Notes under the pieces: model-generated
Told to the model about the DNA's origin: nothing
Database searches by the model: none
The model's input: only the letters and a program-made list of their open reading frames with translations
DNA from: Haematomicrobium sanguinis DSM 21259
GTDB taxonomy: Bacteria; Actinomycetota; Actinomycetes; Actinomycetales; Micrococcaceae
DNA length: 64,000 bases
Reading direction: 5' to 3'
NCBI RefSeq assembly: GCF_000688395.1
Contig: NZ_JIAG01000005.1
Location: forward strand, 62,001-126,000
Program-made: the position numbers and the translations under genes
Shown: one piece after another, positions 35,223 to 44,162 of the stretch
How the letters are laid out: every line of letters begins with the position of its first letter
Numbering within the stretch: the first letter of the stretch is position 1

Positions 35223-38008
35223 GAGTCACGACCTCCATCGCCGCTTCCTCCGACAAGCAGCCCGGCCTTGTCGGTCGTGTAGTTGTAGTCGACCGGCCCG
35301 ATCGGTGCGGCGTCGAAGTGGTGTTCCGCGAAGCGGATGCGCATTGCCTCGTCCCAGTCGAGGTCGTCGAGGTTGCGCGTGTCCTTGGTTTCACGGATGA
35401 GGTAGAGCCGCTGAGTGCCGTTCTCGTCGTAGACGATGGCCCAGTCCGGCGAGTACTCACCGACCGGCGTGCGCACACGGAAGCGGCGCGGCAGCTTGAT
35501 GAACAGCTTGACGTGCTCGCGATTGTTCTCCAGCTGCGCGGCGAAGGCGCGCTCGACGTGGCTGTCGTAGTCGACGTGGTCGTAAAGGTTCGCGCCGCCC
35601 TCGGGCGCAGCGATGACGCCGTTCTTCGGGTCGGGGTTGCCGGGCAGTGGCTGCGGCGGGTTCTTGGATTCGACTTCGAGGAAAACGACCTCGGCATCCC
35701 ACCACTCGGTTTCATCGATGGGCTCGTAGCTGATACCGCGAACCATCTGCTCGATCGTTTCGATGCGGATGGCGTTCGCCACGATCCGCGCCCAGCGGTC
35801 AGGATCGTCGAGGACGTGCCGGGCGTAGTCGCGGTCGGGATAGTTCAGGATCTCGCGCACGATCCCGGCCAGGGTCGGTCGGGTGAGCTGGAGGGGGAAC
35901 TTGCCGTACTGCAGCTGATCCTCGATGAGCTGCACGACGTCAGGCAGCCGCTGGCCCACGACGACGATGCGTTCGCCGCGCGACTCGGCCACCGCAGAAT
36001 CTGCTGTGATGACGTGCCCCTCGTCGTCGTAGACGAGATCGGCGGACTGCACGACGTTGGCGCGGCGCTCGATGAACTCCAGGTCGGCCAGGTGCTCGGA
36101 CGCCGCAACCACGATGCAGAGCGCTTCCGGCTCAACGGTGACACGGTAGCGCGCCTTGTAGCGGATGCGCTTCCACAGCTCGGCGAACTCGGGGCTCTCG
36201 AACAGGGCAGGGCGTCGGCGGACGATGACCTCGTTGTCGGCATTGTCGACCTCGGGGCCAGCCTCGCCGGAGCCACCACCAGAAGCGATGTACTCGGCAT
36301 TCAGACCGTCGCGGAACTCCGTAAAAGACTCGTCCACGATGAGGGTCAGCCGGTTGATCGCCGGGTCCATGACACGGTGACCGTTCTGGTCAACCGGCAA
36401 ACGCAGACCACGGCCGATCTGCTGGCGACGCTCCAACTCCGAGCGGGTGTGACGCAGGAAGCCGACCTGGAAGACGTTCGGGTTGTCCCAGCCCTCCTTG
36501 AGCGCAGAGTGAGAGAAGATGAACGCGCGCGGGTTGGCGCGATCGAGAATGAGTTCCTTGTTGGCGATGATCTCCTGGTACGCCCGCGCCTCCAGCTCGG
36601 CATCCGACGCCCGGCCAGACGTGTCCTTCAGGATTCCCGTCTTGGTCGACGGGAAGTACGCGACCCGCAGCTCAGCCGGGTTGGGCATCTCGCTCTCGAG
36701 ATAGCCGGCGCGCAGCCACTCCTCGCGGAACAGTTCGTCGAACATCCCAGGCAGCATGGCTTCGTCACCGGCGTAGTCGGCCACGCGTTCCACGAAGAAC
36801 AGTGACAGCACCTTGACGCCACGGTTCATCGAGTCGATCTGCCCCTGACGGGCCAGGTGCGTTCGAATCGTGTGGCGGATCTGGTCACGCCAGACAGCCT
36901 CAGCATCGACGCCGGTCTCAGTGCCCGCCTGCACGACGAGGCCGTTCTCGAAGATCACCCGGTCTGGCTTGCGCTCGATGCTGTCGACAACCAGGCCGCG
37001 GTACTGCGGCAGACTGCCGGACTCCTCGAACAGATCGGTGCCGTTCTGCAGCACCACCGGCACCCGCTTACCACCGGCCTTGTCGATAACGGCCTCAGCC
37101 ATCAGGCGCTTGCGGACACTCCGAAGCTTGTCGAGACGGACGTAGGGCTTACCGTCCTCACCCGCGACGATGCCCTTGACCGACACCCGCTTGACCAGGC
37201 CCGCCTCGGACGCCTGCTTCGGGCCAAGCCGATGCACGAGGTTGAACGGCTCCTTATGCGTTGCGCTATAGCGCAGTGCCACCAGCGGGTTCAGGGTGGC
37301 AATCGCCTGTCGGCGCAGCGGCGTCGCCATGTTCTGCGGCTCATCGATCAGGACGACCGGGCGAGCCTTGGCGATCTGCTGCACGCCGCTGAGCGAGTCA
37401 CCCCACAGCTGCGGCTGCTCCGCACTGGCGTAGAGCGTGTTCGTGTCCGGCTTGTCGAGCGCCTGCACGCTGGCGACCAGGAACTGCACCGTGCCCGACG
37501 GCTCGGTGAAGTCGTTCAGCGCCGAGTTCTCCCCGAGCACACCCCACTTGTACGGGACGCCGGGATACTTCAGTCGAAAGTGCTCTTCGGTCTGCTCGAA
37601 CGTCTTCACCACACCCGCACGGATCGCGATCGAGTGCACCAGGATCACGAACTTCCGCAACCCATACAGCTCCGCCAGACGCAGCGCCGTCGAGATGTAG
37701 ACATACGTCTTGCCCGTGCCGGTCTCCATCTCGACGGAGAAGTTCGGGAACTCGCGGTCGGTGCCCTCGAGATCTGTCTCCGCAAGCAGCTCCAGCTGCG
37801 TCTGCGGTTCGACAGCCTCGCGGGAGGTGATCGTCCTCAGGTTGTCGGTAAGAACGGAGTGTTCCAGCGTGAAGCCCGCGTGACCCTCCGCGCCAGGCGC
37901 CTGCCCAGCAAGCGCATCGCGCGGCGGCACCAGGGCACCCTCAAACAGGTCGACCACCGCAGAAACGGCGGCCGACTGGTGCGGCTGATCGTCAAAGCGA
38001 AACTTCAC
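35219..38008 (-). CDS. res: Type III restriction enzyme, Res subunit
   Basis: 929 residues, normal for Res. The start KFRFDDQPHQSAAVSAVVDLF, Walker A METGTGKT (about 95-101), Walker B VLIDEPQNM and the helicase VI-like RRQQIGRGLRLPVDQ show the SF2 translocase. A PD-(D/E)XK nuclease is at the C-terminus (YSPDWAIVYD, LYLIRETKDT). With Mod it cuts DNA after two sites in opposite orientation interact. It overlaps mod by 17 bases upstream and qatA by four bases downstream. Confidence 0.95.
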   Translation of the reverse strand: MKFRFDDQPHQSAAVSAVVDLFEGALVPPRDALAGQAPGAEGHAGFTLEHSVLTDNLRTITSREAVEPQTQLELLAETDLEGTDREFPNFSVEMETGTGKTYVYISTALRLAELYGLRKFVILVHSIAIRAGVVKTFEQTEEHFRLKYPGVPYKWGVLGENSALNDFTEPSGTVQFLVASVQALDKPDTNTLYASAEQPQLWGDSLSGVQQIAKARPVVLIDEPQNMATPLRRQAIATLNPLVALRYSATHKEPFNLVHRLGPKQASEAGLVKRVSVKGIVAGEDGKPYVRLDKLRSVRKRLMAEAVIDKAGGKRVPVVLQNGTDLFEESGSLPQYRGLVVDSIERKPDRVIFENGLVVQAGTETGVDAEAVWRDQIRHTIRTHLARQGQIDSMNRGVKVLSLFFVERVADYAGDEAMLPGMFDELFREEWLRAGYLESEMPNPAELRVAYFPSTKTGILKDTSGRASDAELEARAYQEIIANKELILDRANPRAFIFSHSALKEGWDNPNVFQVGFLRHTRSELERRQQIGRGLRLPVDQNGHRVMDPAINRLTLIVDESFTEFRDGLNAEYIASGGGSGEAGPEVDNADNEVIVRRRPALFESPEFAELWKRIRYKARYRVTVEPEALCIVVAASEHLADLEFIERRANVVQSADLVYDDEGHVITADSAVAESRGERIVVVGQRLPDVVQLIEDQLQYGKFPLQLTRPTLAGIVREILNYPDRDYARHVLDDPDRWARIVANAIRIETIEQMVRGISYEPIDETEWWDAEVVFLEVESKNPPQPLPGNPDPKNGVIAAPEGGANLYDHVDYDSHVERAFAAQLENNREHVKLFIKLPRRFRVRTPVGEYSPDWAIVYDENGTQRLYLIRETKDTRNLDDLDWDEAMRIRFAEHHFDAAPIGPVDYNYTTDKAGLLVGGSGDGGRDS

Positions 38009-39971
38009 GAGGCACCCGCTCCAGAAGAATCAGCTTTGACTGCAACCGCGGCGCCAATGTCAGCGTCACCGAGTCCTCGACCTGGTCGCCACGAAGAATC
38101 AGGGTGTCGTCATCACTCAGGCCCAGCGCATCGGCCGTCGCCAGCGAGAACGCGTCGAGCGAGATCAGAAGACGACCCGACGTGCTCTTGCCGTCGGCGG
38201 GAGTGAACTCGTAGACCGTCACGCCGCCAACGTCGTGCGTCGTTACTCGCGCGTCGAGCTTCGTGCCGGTGGCCTTGAGCGCCACCTCCCATGCCACGTC
38301 GAGCGGCTTCGCACCATCAACCACCGGAGCACCGGCCGTGTGGTCGAGCACCTGCGTCAGGTAGCCCTGTCCGGTCATCTCTGGCATCGCGAACAGCGGC
38401 TTCTCGATGACGAGGTTCGTTGGACGCGTGCGGAAGATCCGGAAGCCCAGCTGCGGAGCATCGAGCGTCTCCTCCTGCAGCGAGGCAGCCGCACGGCGAA
38501 GGCGCTCAACCGTCACCTCGAAGATCGTCTCGTACCCGGCCTCGAGCGCGTTCTTACCCGACTCCTCAGACGCATCCGGCTTCTCCGGCACCTGCACCAA
38601 AATCCAGTGCCGCGTCTTGCCATCCTTCGGGTTCTGCTCCCACACCGCCTGGCCGGTCGAGCCTGAGCCCGCGAAGAAGTCCAGGATCAGGTCGCCGTCG
38701 TCGGTGATCGCGTGGAAGAGACGAGCGAGCACATCGGTGCTCTTCGGATCGTCGAAGACCTTGGCACCCATGAGCTTGTTGAGCGCGCCAGAGGCTGCGC
38801 GGCGGTCTCGGTAGAAGACAGATGCGGGCGCCCACTCCTCGTGCTCAGTCAGGTAACGCTTGACTTGAATACGCTTCTCTTTCGAGTCTGGGTATAGCAG
38901 GCGGCCTTCGGCATCAAGACGCTCCATCGCTGCAAGCTCATAGCGCCAACCGTTCTTCGGCACCGCATAGCCCTTCCACTCAAAGGTGAGATTGGGCCGA
39001 GGGTTCGGGCTGGCGATATCCCCGGGGAAGAACACGCCCCGTTGATCGATCGTGTTGTAATGTGCGTGAGCCTTCGAGGGATCTTCGTCCGCGAGCGACT
39101 TGTACCAGTCGCGGAGGCCTGCGGTCATGGCCTCATAGTCTTCGCCGAACTCCGCACGGAGTTCCTTTACCTTGGTGTAGATCGGCTCGAGACCCTCCTT
39201 GCGTTCCCGCCAGCGAATGTCGTTCGCTTTGAGGTACGAGCGGTCACGGGCATAGACAAGGACGTAGTCCTGACCGCCACCAGTCAGCTTCGCGTCACCC
39301 TTACGGGCGCCGCGCCAGGTCATCATGTCGACGAAGTTCTCTGCGCCGAACACGGCGTCGAGCAGGAGGCGCAGGTGGTGCACCTCGTTGTTGTCGATGG
39401 ACACGAGGATCACGCCGTCGCGGCGCAGCAGGTGACGAGCCAGCGCAAGGCGTGGGAACATCATGGTCAGCCACGGGGCGTGCTTGCGGCCGCCGGTCTC
39501 GATCCGGCTGGTCGTGGCATTGCCCTGGTCGTCGACCTGGCCGGTCTCCTCAAGGTACTGACGCTCGGGCACTGCGAAGTCGTCGTTGTAGGTGAAGGTA
39601 TCGCCCGTGTTGTAGGGCGGGTCGATGTAGATCAGCTTGACGGCGCGCGAGTAGCCGTTCTTCAGGAGCTTGAGCACCTGCAGGTTGTCGCCCTCGATCA
39701 GGACGTCGCTAGCATCCGACCAGTGCAGGGACGCATCCTCGTCGGGCACGAGCGTCGCCGTGGTCGGGACGCGCGCGTCCTGGCGCGCCCGCTCGATCCC
39801 GGGCCAACTGAAGGAGAAGGCAGGCTTCGACTCGCCATCGAGACCGAGCGCACCGAGCAGTGCATCCCGGTCAAGCTCCCCATCCAGGAAGGCGCTCGGG
39901 ACAAGGTCGCGGAGCTGGGCGAGCAGATCAGCCTGGCCGTCAGCAGTCTCGTCCGGCACCGACGGGGTCAT
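37992..39971 (-). CDS. mod: Type III DNA methyltransferase, Mod subunit
   Basis: 659 residues. The catalytic motif DPPYNTG (117-123) precedes the SAM-binding motif FFAGSGST (about 431-438), the beta-class order expected for type III N6-adenine methylases. The region between them holds the target recognition domain. The start has a strong AGGAGGT site. It heads the seven-gene operon mod-res-qatA-qatB-qatC-qatD-abi. Methylation protects the host, and Mod is required for Res cleavage. The recognition sequence cannot be predicted by eye. Confidence 0.95.
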   Translation of the reverse strand: MTPSVPDETADGQADLLAQLRDLVPSAFLDGELDRDALLGALGLDGESKPAFSFSWPGIERARQDARVPTTATLVPDEDASLHWSDASDVLIEGDNLQVLKLLKNGYSRAVKLIYIDPPYNTGDTFTYNDDFAVPERQYLEETGQVDDQGNATTSRIETGGRKHAPWLTMMFPRLALARHLLRRDGVILVSIDNNEVHHLRLLLDAVFGAENFVDMMTWRGARKGDAKLTGGGQDYVLVYARDRSYLKANDIRWRERKEGLEPIYTKVKELRAEFGEDYEAMTAGLRDWYKSLADEDPSKAHAHYNTIDQRGVFFPGDIASPNPRPNLTFEWKGYAVPKNGWRYELAAMERLDAEGRLLYPDSKEKRIQVKRYLTEHEEWAPASVFYRDRRAASGALNKLMGAKVFDDPKSTDVLARLFHAITDDGDLILDFFAGSGSTGQAVWEQNPKDGKTRHWILVQVPEKPDASEESGKNALEAGYETIFEVTVERLRRAAASLQEETLDAPQLGFRIFRTRPTNLVIEKPLFAMPEMTGQGYLTQVLDHTAGAPVVDGAKPLDVAWEVALKATGTKLDARVTTHDVGGVTVYEFTPADGKSTSGRLLISLDAFSLATADALGLSDDDTLILRGDQVEDSVTLTLAPRLQSKLILLERVPREVSL

Positions 39972-40305
39972 CGGGTGACCTCCTGGCGATGGACGTCACG
40001 GTTACGCCTAGTGCTGCTGGGGCCGTGCGACCACCTGGTGCTGAACGTTGTCATGCTGTGCTGGTTCTCCTCCGCGCTGAGGCGCGTCTTAAGTTGTGCT
40101 CATAGTGCCGTGTCCTACGGTACCGGCGGTCTCCGACACGCTAGGGTGCCGCGCCGCTCGGGCGGGTCGGGGTGTCGCAGGCGGGAGCCGGACGGCTCGA
40201 CCGGGACGCTGCGATCTACCTTCTATTCTCTCATAATCCGCAATTTGCCGGAATAGGAATATCGCAAAGCGAGAGATAAATGCCTGACGAGAGGCGCTTT
40301 CAGTA
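39972..40305. other. Divergent intergenic region upstream of mod
   Basis: This stretch lies between the defence operon (minus) and the glycosyltransferase operon (plus). The part next to mod is GC-rich; the part after about 40225 is AT-rich. No convincing -35/-10 pair was found for mod, whose promoter must nevertheless be here. No ORF is supported. Confidence 0.4.
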
Positions 40306-40334
40306 TTGCCTCAGCAAGTAATTCATGGTATATT
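40306..40334 (+). promoter_or_regulatory. Promoter of the leader ORF / glycosyltransferase operon
   Basis: TTGCCT (40306-40311) and TATATT (40329-40334) are separated by 17 bases, a good sigma-70-type match in an AT-rich patch. The predicted start of transcription, near 40341, is only about five bases before the leader ORF, so that ORF would be nearly leaderless. Confidence 0.65.
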
Positions 40335-40345
40335 CCGGAGCAGTA

Positions 40346-40429
40346 ATGCGTCTGGCTTTCCATCACACCGCCTTCAAGCCCTTTTGCACCCTCGCTGTTC
40401 GAGGGGGTGACTTCGGAGCCTTCGCGTAA
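40346..40429 (+). CDS. Putative 27-residue leader peptide coupled to the glycosyltransferase
   Basis: An ATG right after the promoter opens a 27-codon frame (MRLAFHHTAFKPF... ending GDFGAFA) whose TAA overlaps the glycosyltransferase ATG as TAATG. The 13-mer GTAATGCGTCTGG occurs both at this start (40343-40355) and at the next start (40426-40438), so both proteins begin MRL. A small hairpin CCCTCG/CGAGGG (40389-40405) lies inside the ORF. A regulatory leader is plausible, but there is no homology support. Confidence 0.45.
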   Translation: MRLAFHHTAFKPFCTLAVRGGDFGAFA

Positions 40430-41901
40430 TGCGTCTGGTGCCGGATCTCTCGCCAGTCGGCTGGTTCCTGTTCGGAGCGATGGTGCTCCTGATCTTCACC
40501 TATCTCTATTTCTGGTGGATGGTGATCAAGGCCAGCGCTCACAAGCATGTCTCTCGTGAGAAGGTCACCAACCGGACGCTCACCGCGTCCCTCGCTCACG
40601 CGAAGCGCAAGGGGAACACGCATCGCTTCCTGATCCAGATCACCACCAAGGGCGGTGCGCTCTCCGTCGTCCAGCGTGGCATCGACAACGTTCTCGCTGG
40701 CGTCGCCCGCTATCCGGTGCTGCAGAAGGTCGTTTGGGTGGAGATCATCACCGAGGATGCCGACGAGGTCGCCGCACTCCAGACCCGCTACCGCAACGCC
40801 GTCATCCCGGTGACGCCGTACCTGCTGCCCACGAGCTACCGCACACCGAAGGACACCCGTCTCAAGGCTCGCGCGCTGGAGTACATGGTCGAGCAGCACC
40901 GCGCCACCCCGACGGATTCCTACGTCGTCCACTATGACGAGGAGTCCGTCTTCACGCCCGACAACCTCGCGCGTCTCGTGCATCGGCTGAGTCGTCATCC
41001 GGTCGGGATATCGGAGGGCATGATCTCCTATGGTCTGGACTGGAACGAGACGACGCTGCTGAACAAGGCGATGGAGTCGAATCGTCCCTTCGGCTGCCAC
41101 GAGTGCTACTCCGTGATGACCAGCCCGCCGCCGATGCATCTGCACGGCTCGAACCTCGTCGTTCGTCAGGATCTGGAGAACCAGATCGGCTGGGACATCG
41201 GCAACCTCGACGGCTCCGCTCTGATCGCGGAAGACCTCGTCTTCGGCCTCGCTGCCTATCTCAAGTTCGGGAAGGACGTGTTCGGGTGGCATCACACCGA
41301 GATGATCGAGCAGCCGCCGTTCACGTTGAAGGCCGCCTACAAGCAGCGTGAACGCTGGGTGTTCGGCGCGATGCAGGCCCTCGCGCACATCCGGCAGCAG
41401 TCCGACTGGATGCGCCTTTCGCGGAAGGATCGCTGGCACATCAACGTCGTCATCCGCCTGCGTGTGCTGACCTACGCGCTCGGCTTCCCGGTCTCGTTGC
41501 TCGCGCTGGGCTCCAACGTTGTCATCCTGCTCATCCTCGCCGCTGAAGCCATCCGGGAGGGAACCATCACGGTCGTCGCGCCCGAGCTGACCGTCTACGG
41601 CATCATCACCTCGATCGGGCTCGTCCTCTGGATAGCGGGCACGCAGCTCGGCCTGTTCTACAACCTCCGCTACACCGGAATGACCCGTCTGCAGAAGCTC
41701 CGCGACCACGTCCTCGTACTCGTCGTCACGCCGTTCGCCGGTGTCATTGACACTGCCGGCCCACTCGTGGCCGTCCTGAAATGGCTCGCGGGCATCCGTG
41801 AGGTGGCGTGGAAGCCGACCCCGAAGCTCGCCGTGGAGCCGAAACAGCAACCTAAGCGCGTCGCTGCCGCCGAAGTAGCAGCAGGAGAAAAAGCAGCATG
41901 A
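40429..41901 (+). CDS. Membrane glycosyltransferase, family 2 type
   Basis: 490 residues. An N-terminal membrane helix (WFLFGAMVLLIFTYLYFWWM) is followed by a cytosolic GT2-like domain with VHYDEESVF (DxD-like), AEDLVFGLAAY (the ED base) and YKQRERWVFGA (Q/RxxRW acceptor motif). Two or more C-terminal helices follow (LTYALGFPVSLLALGSNVVIL, ITSIGLVLWIAGTQLGLF). This is the layout of processive polysaccharide synthases, close to Egh-like beta-mannosyl/glucosyltransferases. The product is unknown. It is coupled to the leader ORF upstream and overlaps the next gene by four bases. Confidence 0.8.
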   Translation: MRLVPDLSPVGWFLFGAMVLLIFTYLYFWWMVIKASAHKHVSREKVTNRTLTASLAHAKRKGNTHRFLIQITTKGGALSVVQRGIDNVLAGVARYPVLQKVVWVEIITEDADEVAALQTRYRNAVIPVTPYLLPTSYRTPKDTRLKARALEYMVEQHRATPTDSYVVHYDEESVFTPDNLARLVHRLSRHPVGISEGMISYGLDWNETTLLNKAMESNRPFGCHECYSVMTSPPPMHLHGSNLVVRQDLENQIGWDIGNLDGSALIAEDLVFGLAAYLKFGKDVFGWHHTEMIEQPPFTLKAAYKQRERWVFGAMQALAHIRQQSDWMRLSRKDRWHINVVIRLRVLTYALGFPVSLLALGSNVVILLILAAEAIREGTITVVAPELTVYGIITSIGLVLWIAGTQLGLFYNLRYTGMTRLQKLRDHVLVLVVTPFAGVIDTAGPLVAVLKWLAGIREVAWKPTPKLAVEPKQQPKRVAAAEVAAGEKAA

Positions 41902-42578
41902 GCAGTTACCACCAGCAACGAGAAGCCCGCAGCCGGATCGTCTTCACCGTCCTGATCATCGCCGTCACTGTCGGCATTACCTATGGCCTCATCCGCCTCA
42001 CCCTGCCAAGCCTCACCGGCCAGACCACGACCACGAAGAACGACTCCACCTCCCAGACCGCCGAAAAGCAGGAAGAGGAGAAGGATCTGCCTCGCGGCGA
42101 CGCCAAGCGTGTTGCCGACCTCGACCGCCTCGCCGCAGCACTCAAGACCTACAAAGAACAGCACGGCGGGTATCCGATCAGCACCGGTACCTGCGCGGGC
42201 GGCAGCTTCGACAGCGACGCCGACCTCGGCTTCCTCGCCGACCTCGAACGCGAAGCCGTCATCGACGCCATCCCACGCGACCCGGCAGGCGTTGCCAAGA
42301 TCACCAAAGCAGGGCAGGACAACGAGGCGACCAGCACTGAGGACTGCGACACCATGTACGGCGCGAAGCACTACCTCTACTACTCCAACGGCACCAAGTT
42401 CGCCCTCATCGCCAGCGTCGACGACGCCGACGCCATCCCCGACGACGCCGCAGGCGTCTACCTCGCAGAAGGCGACCGCGAATGGTTCGACGGCTCAGCC
42501 CTCATCGCTGACTGGCACTGGAGCCGCAACGTCTACATCGTCAGCAACCAGAAGCTCGCAGAAGTAACGAAGAAGTAG
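41898..42578 (+). CDS. Single-pass membrane protein of unknown function, partner of the glycosyltransferase
   Basis: 226 residues. One N-terminal membrane anchor (IVFTVLIIAVTVGITYGLI) is followed by an acidic Thr/Ser/Lys/Glu-rich linker. A globular part (DLDRLAAALKTYKEQHGGYPIS with Cys residues in STGTCAGG and EDCDTMYG) resembles the extracytoplasmic part of type II secretion pseudopilins: a helix, then a Gly-Tyr-Pro motif and a YYSNGTKFAL strand. The two Cys may form a disulphide outside the cell. It overlaps the glycosyltransferase stop by four bases (ATGA), so the pair is probably one functional unit. No function is known. Confidence 0.65.
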   Translation: MSSYHQQREARSRIVFTVLIIAVTVGITYGLIRLTLPSLTGQTTTTKNDSTSQTAEKQEEEKDLPRGDAKRVADLDRLAAALKTYKEQHGGYPISTGTCAGGSFDSDADLGFLADLEREAVIDAIPRDPAGVAKITKAGQDNEATSTEDCDTMYGAKHYLYYSNGTKFALIASVDDADAIPDDAAGVYLAEGDREWFDGSALIADWHWSRNVYIVSNQKLAEVTKK

Positions 42579-42633
42579 TCCGCGTCTGTAGAAGAGGCTG
42601 CACGGTCAGGGACGCTCGACGAATCAGGTCAGC

Positions 42634-43941
42634 TCACGCTTCGATTGCTTCAGCTGGAAACACCACGACGGAGCCGTCACGGCCCCGCTCGATCTCGATT
42701 ACCACGTCAGCATGGCTCCCAACCGAGTCGAGACTGCTGCTGAGGCCCTTGAGCCTGTACGCGGCAGTGAGCAACTTGTCGACGTCGGATGGCGCATAGT
42801 GCACCTTCTTCAGCAGACCGCTCGGACGCTTGAGCTCGAGCGAGGAGAGACGTAGCAACACGCCATTGATGCTCGATTCGAGATCATTCAGTCGCTGCTC
42901 GTCGCTGCGCAGCTCGCTCAGGAACGACTTGAACGGGTTGCCGGTACCGTCGAGCTGCGCGTGCTCGACCGCCTGCAGCACCAGGACACGACGCTTCAGG
43001 GCGATGGCCAGCCTCGCGGTCTCCAGGTGCGCGCTGAAGGCACCGTTCTCATCCGTGATACCGGGGAAGGCTTCCGTCAGAGCAGTCAGCTCCACGGGCC
43101 CTTCCGGGAGTTCAGTGAGTGCGTCCTGCCATTTCTTGAGCCTGGTACGGACAGCGGCAATTGCGGTACTGATCTCGTGTGACGCGGAGTCCAGCCCGAG
43201 CGACTGCCCGATCTTGCCCTGATCGAGCAGCACTGAGGTGGCCTTGTCGATCGCATCCCGGCAGCCGTCGAGCCGGTTGCGTTCCTGCTCCAGCTTGTCG
43301 TCGTGCAGTTGCTCGAGCAGGTCGGTGATCCGCTCGATAGCTTTCTGGCGCTGGTGGTCGGCGTAGGCACTCGCACCGACGGCGACAGCCATCAGAACGA
43401 GCGGCGCTGCGACGGTCAACGCTCCGGCTCCCGCGAGGCCGACGCCCGCAGTTGCCGCAGCGCCGGTGGTCGCGCCCGCGCCAGACACAGGGACGAATGT
43501 CGCCTTGGAGACAATCCCCGTCGAGTCGCGGAGCGCGCTGTAAACACCGCCCGAGACGGCCTTGGATGCCATCGGCTTCACGAGACCCTTGCTCACCTGC
43601 GAGGCGACCTTCGCCGGCACCACCATGCGGTAGAGCACTTCTCCCGAAGCAGCCACGTCAACCTTGGCTGGGGCCGATCGTGCCGTCTGCGTGACGAGCT
43701 GCGAGAGCTGCTGGGCAAGCGGACTGCTCGCATGCAGCGCGATTCCGCCAGCCGAATCACGGCGCCGCTCGATCGGGTGCATCTCCAGCGTCGCGATGGG
43801 TGCCTGCGCGAAGGTTGCGAGCGCGGTGCGCAGGTCGGCGAGCCGCTCGGGAGTCATCTCCGCATCACCCACGAGACCTGGAACCGTCACTGCCTCGGTG
43901 GAGAGTGTCCACACGGGCACGAGCGCGTTATCGTCAGCCAT
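42634..43941 (-). CDS. Hypothetical protein with central hydrophobic segment and coiled coil
   Basis: 435 residues from the ATG at 43941 (GGAGCGAG just upstream); an earlier ATG at 43971 lacks such a site. A Gly/Ala-rich hydrophobic stretch (GAGALTVAAPLVLMAVAVGASAY, roughly 165-190) is followed by long charged helices likely to form coiled coils (ERITDLLEQLHDDKLEQERN). It is not recognised. The layout of an N-terminal globular part, a glycine-rich hydrophobic hairpin and a coiled coil recalls membrane-acting accessory proteins of mobile elements. It converges on the glycosyltransferase pair and is the last of a run of minus-strand unknown genes. Confidence 0.65.
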   Translation of the reverse strand: MADDNALVPVWTLSTEAVTVPGLVGDAEMTPERLADLRTALATFAQAPIATLEMHPIERRRDSAGGIALHASSPLAQQLSQLVTQTARSAPAKVDVAASGEVLYRMVVPAKVASQVSKGLVKPMASKAVSGGVYSALRDSTGIVSKATFVPVSGAGATTGAAATAGVGLAGAGALTVAAPLVLMAVAVGASAYADHQRQKAIERITDLLEQLHDDKLEQERNRLDGCRDAIDKATSVLLDQGKIGQSLGLDSASHEISTAIAAVRTRLKKWQDALTELPEGPVELTALTEAFPGITDENGAFSAHLETARLAIALKRRVLVLQAVEHAQLDGTGNPFKSFLSELRSDEQRLNDLESSINGVLLRLSSLELKRPSGLLKKVHYAPSDVDKLLTAAYRLKGLSSSLDSVGSHADVVIEIERGRDGSVVVFPAEAIEA

Positions 43942-44162
43942 ATCTCGCTCCTGCCGCCACGAGTCCCGCACCTCGGGCGGCGCGCATCTCTCTCGGTAGC
44001 AATTCTACTTCGCGGAACCGACACGCCCCTGATGCTCACCGAAGATGGGCGACGGCGTCACGCGCCGGAGAAACGAGAACTAAGAAGAATGGCGGCACCC
44101 GCCGAGCGAGAGCGCATCGCTCTCAAACTCGGTCGGATGCCGCCAAGGGCACGACAGGTCAA

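Noticed and set aside
35114-40256. Long plus-strand ORFs (563, 449 and 404 codons) opposite res and mod
   Set aside because: Arg/Val/Leu-rich antisense shadows of the type III restriction genes, which have all catalytic motifs.
40363-41850. 495-codon minus-strand ORF opposite the glycosyltransferase
   Set aside because: Antisense shadow with no domain; the plus strand has GT2 motifs, promoter and ribosome-binding context.
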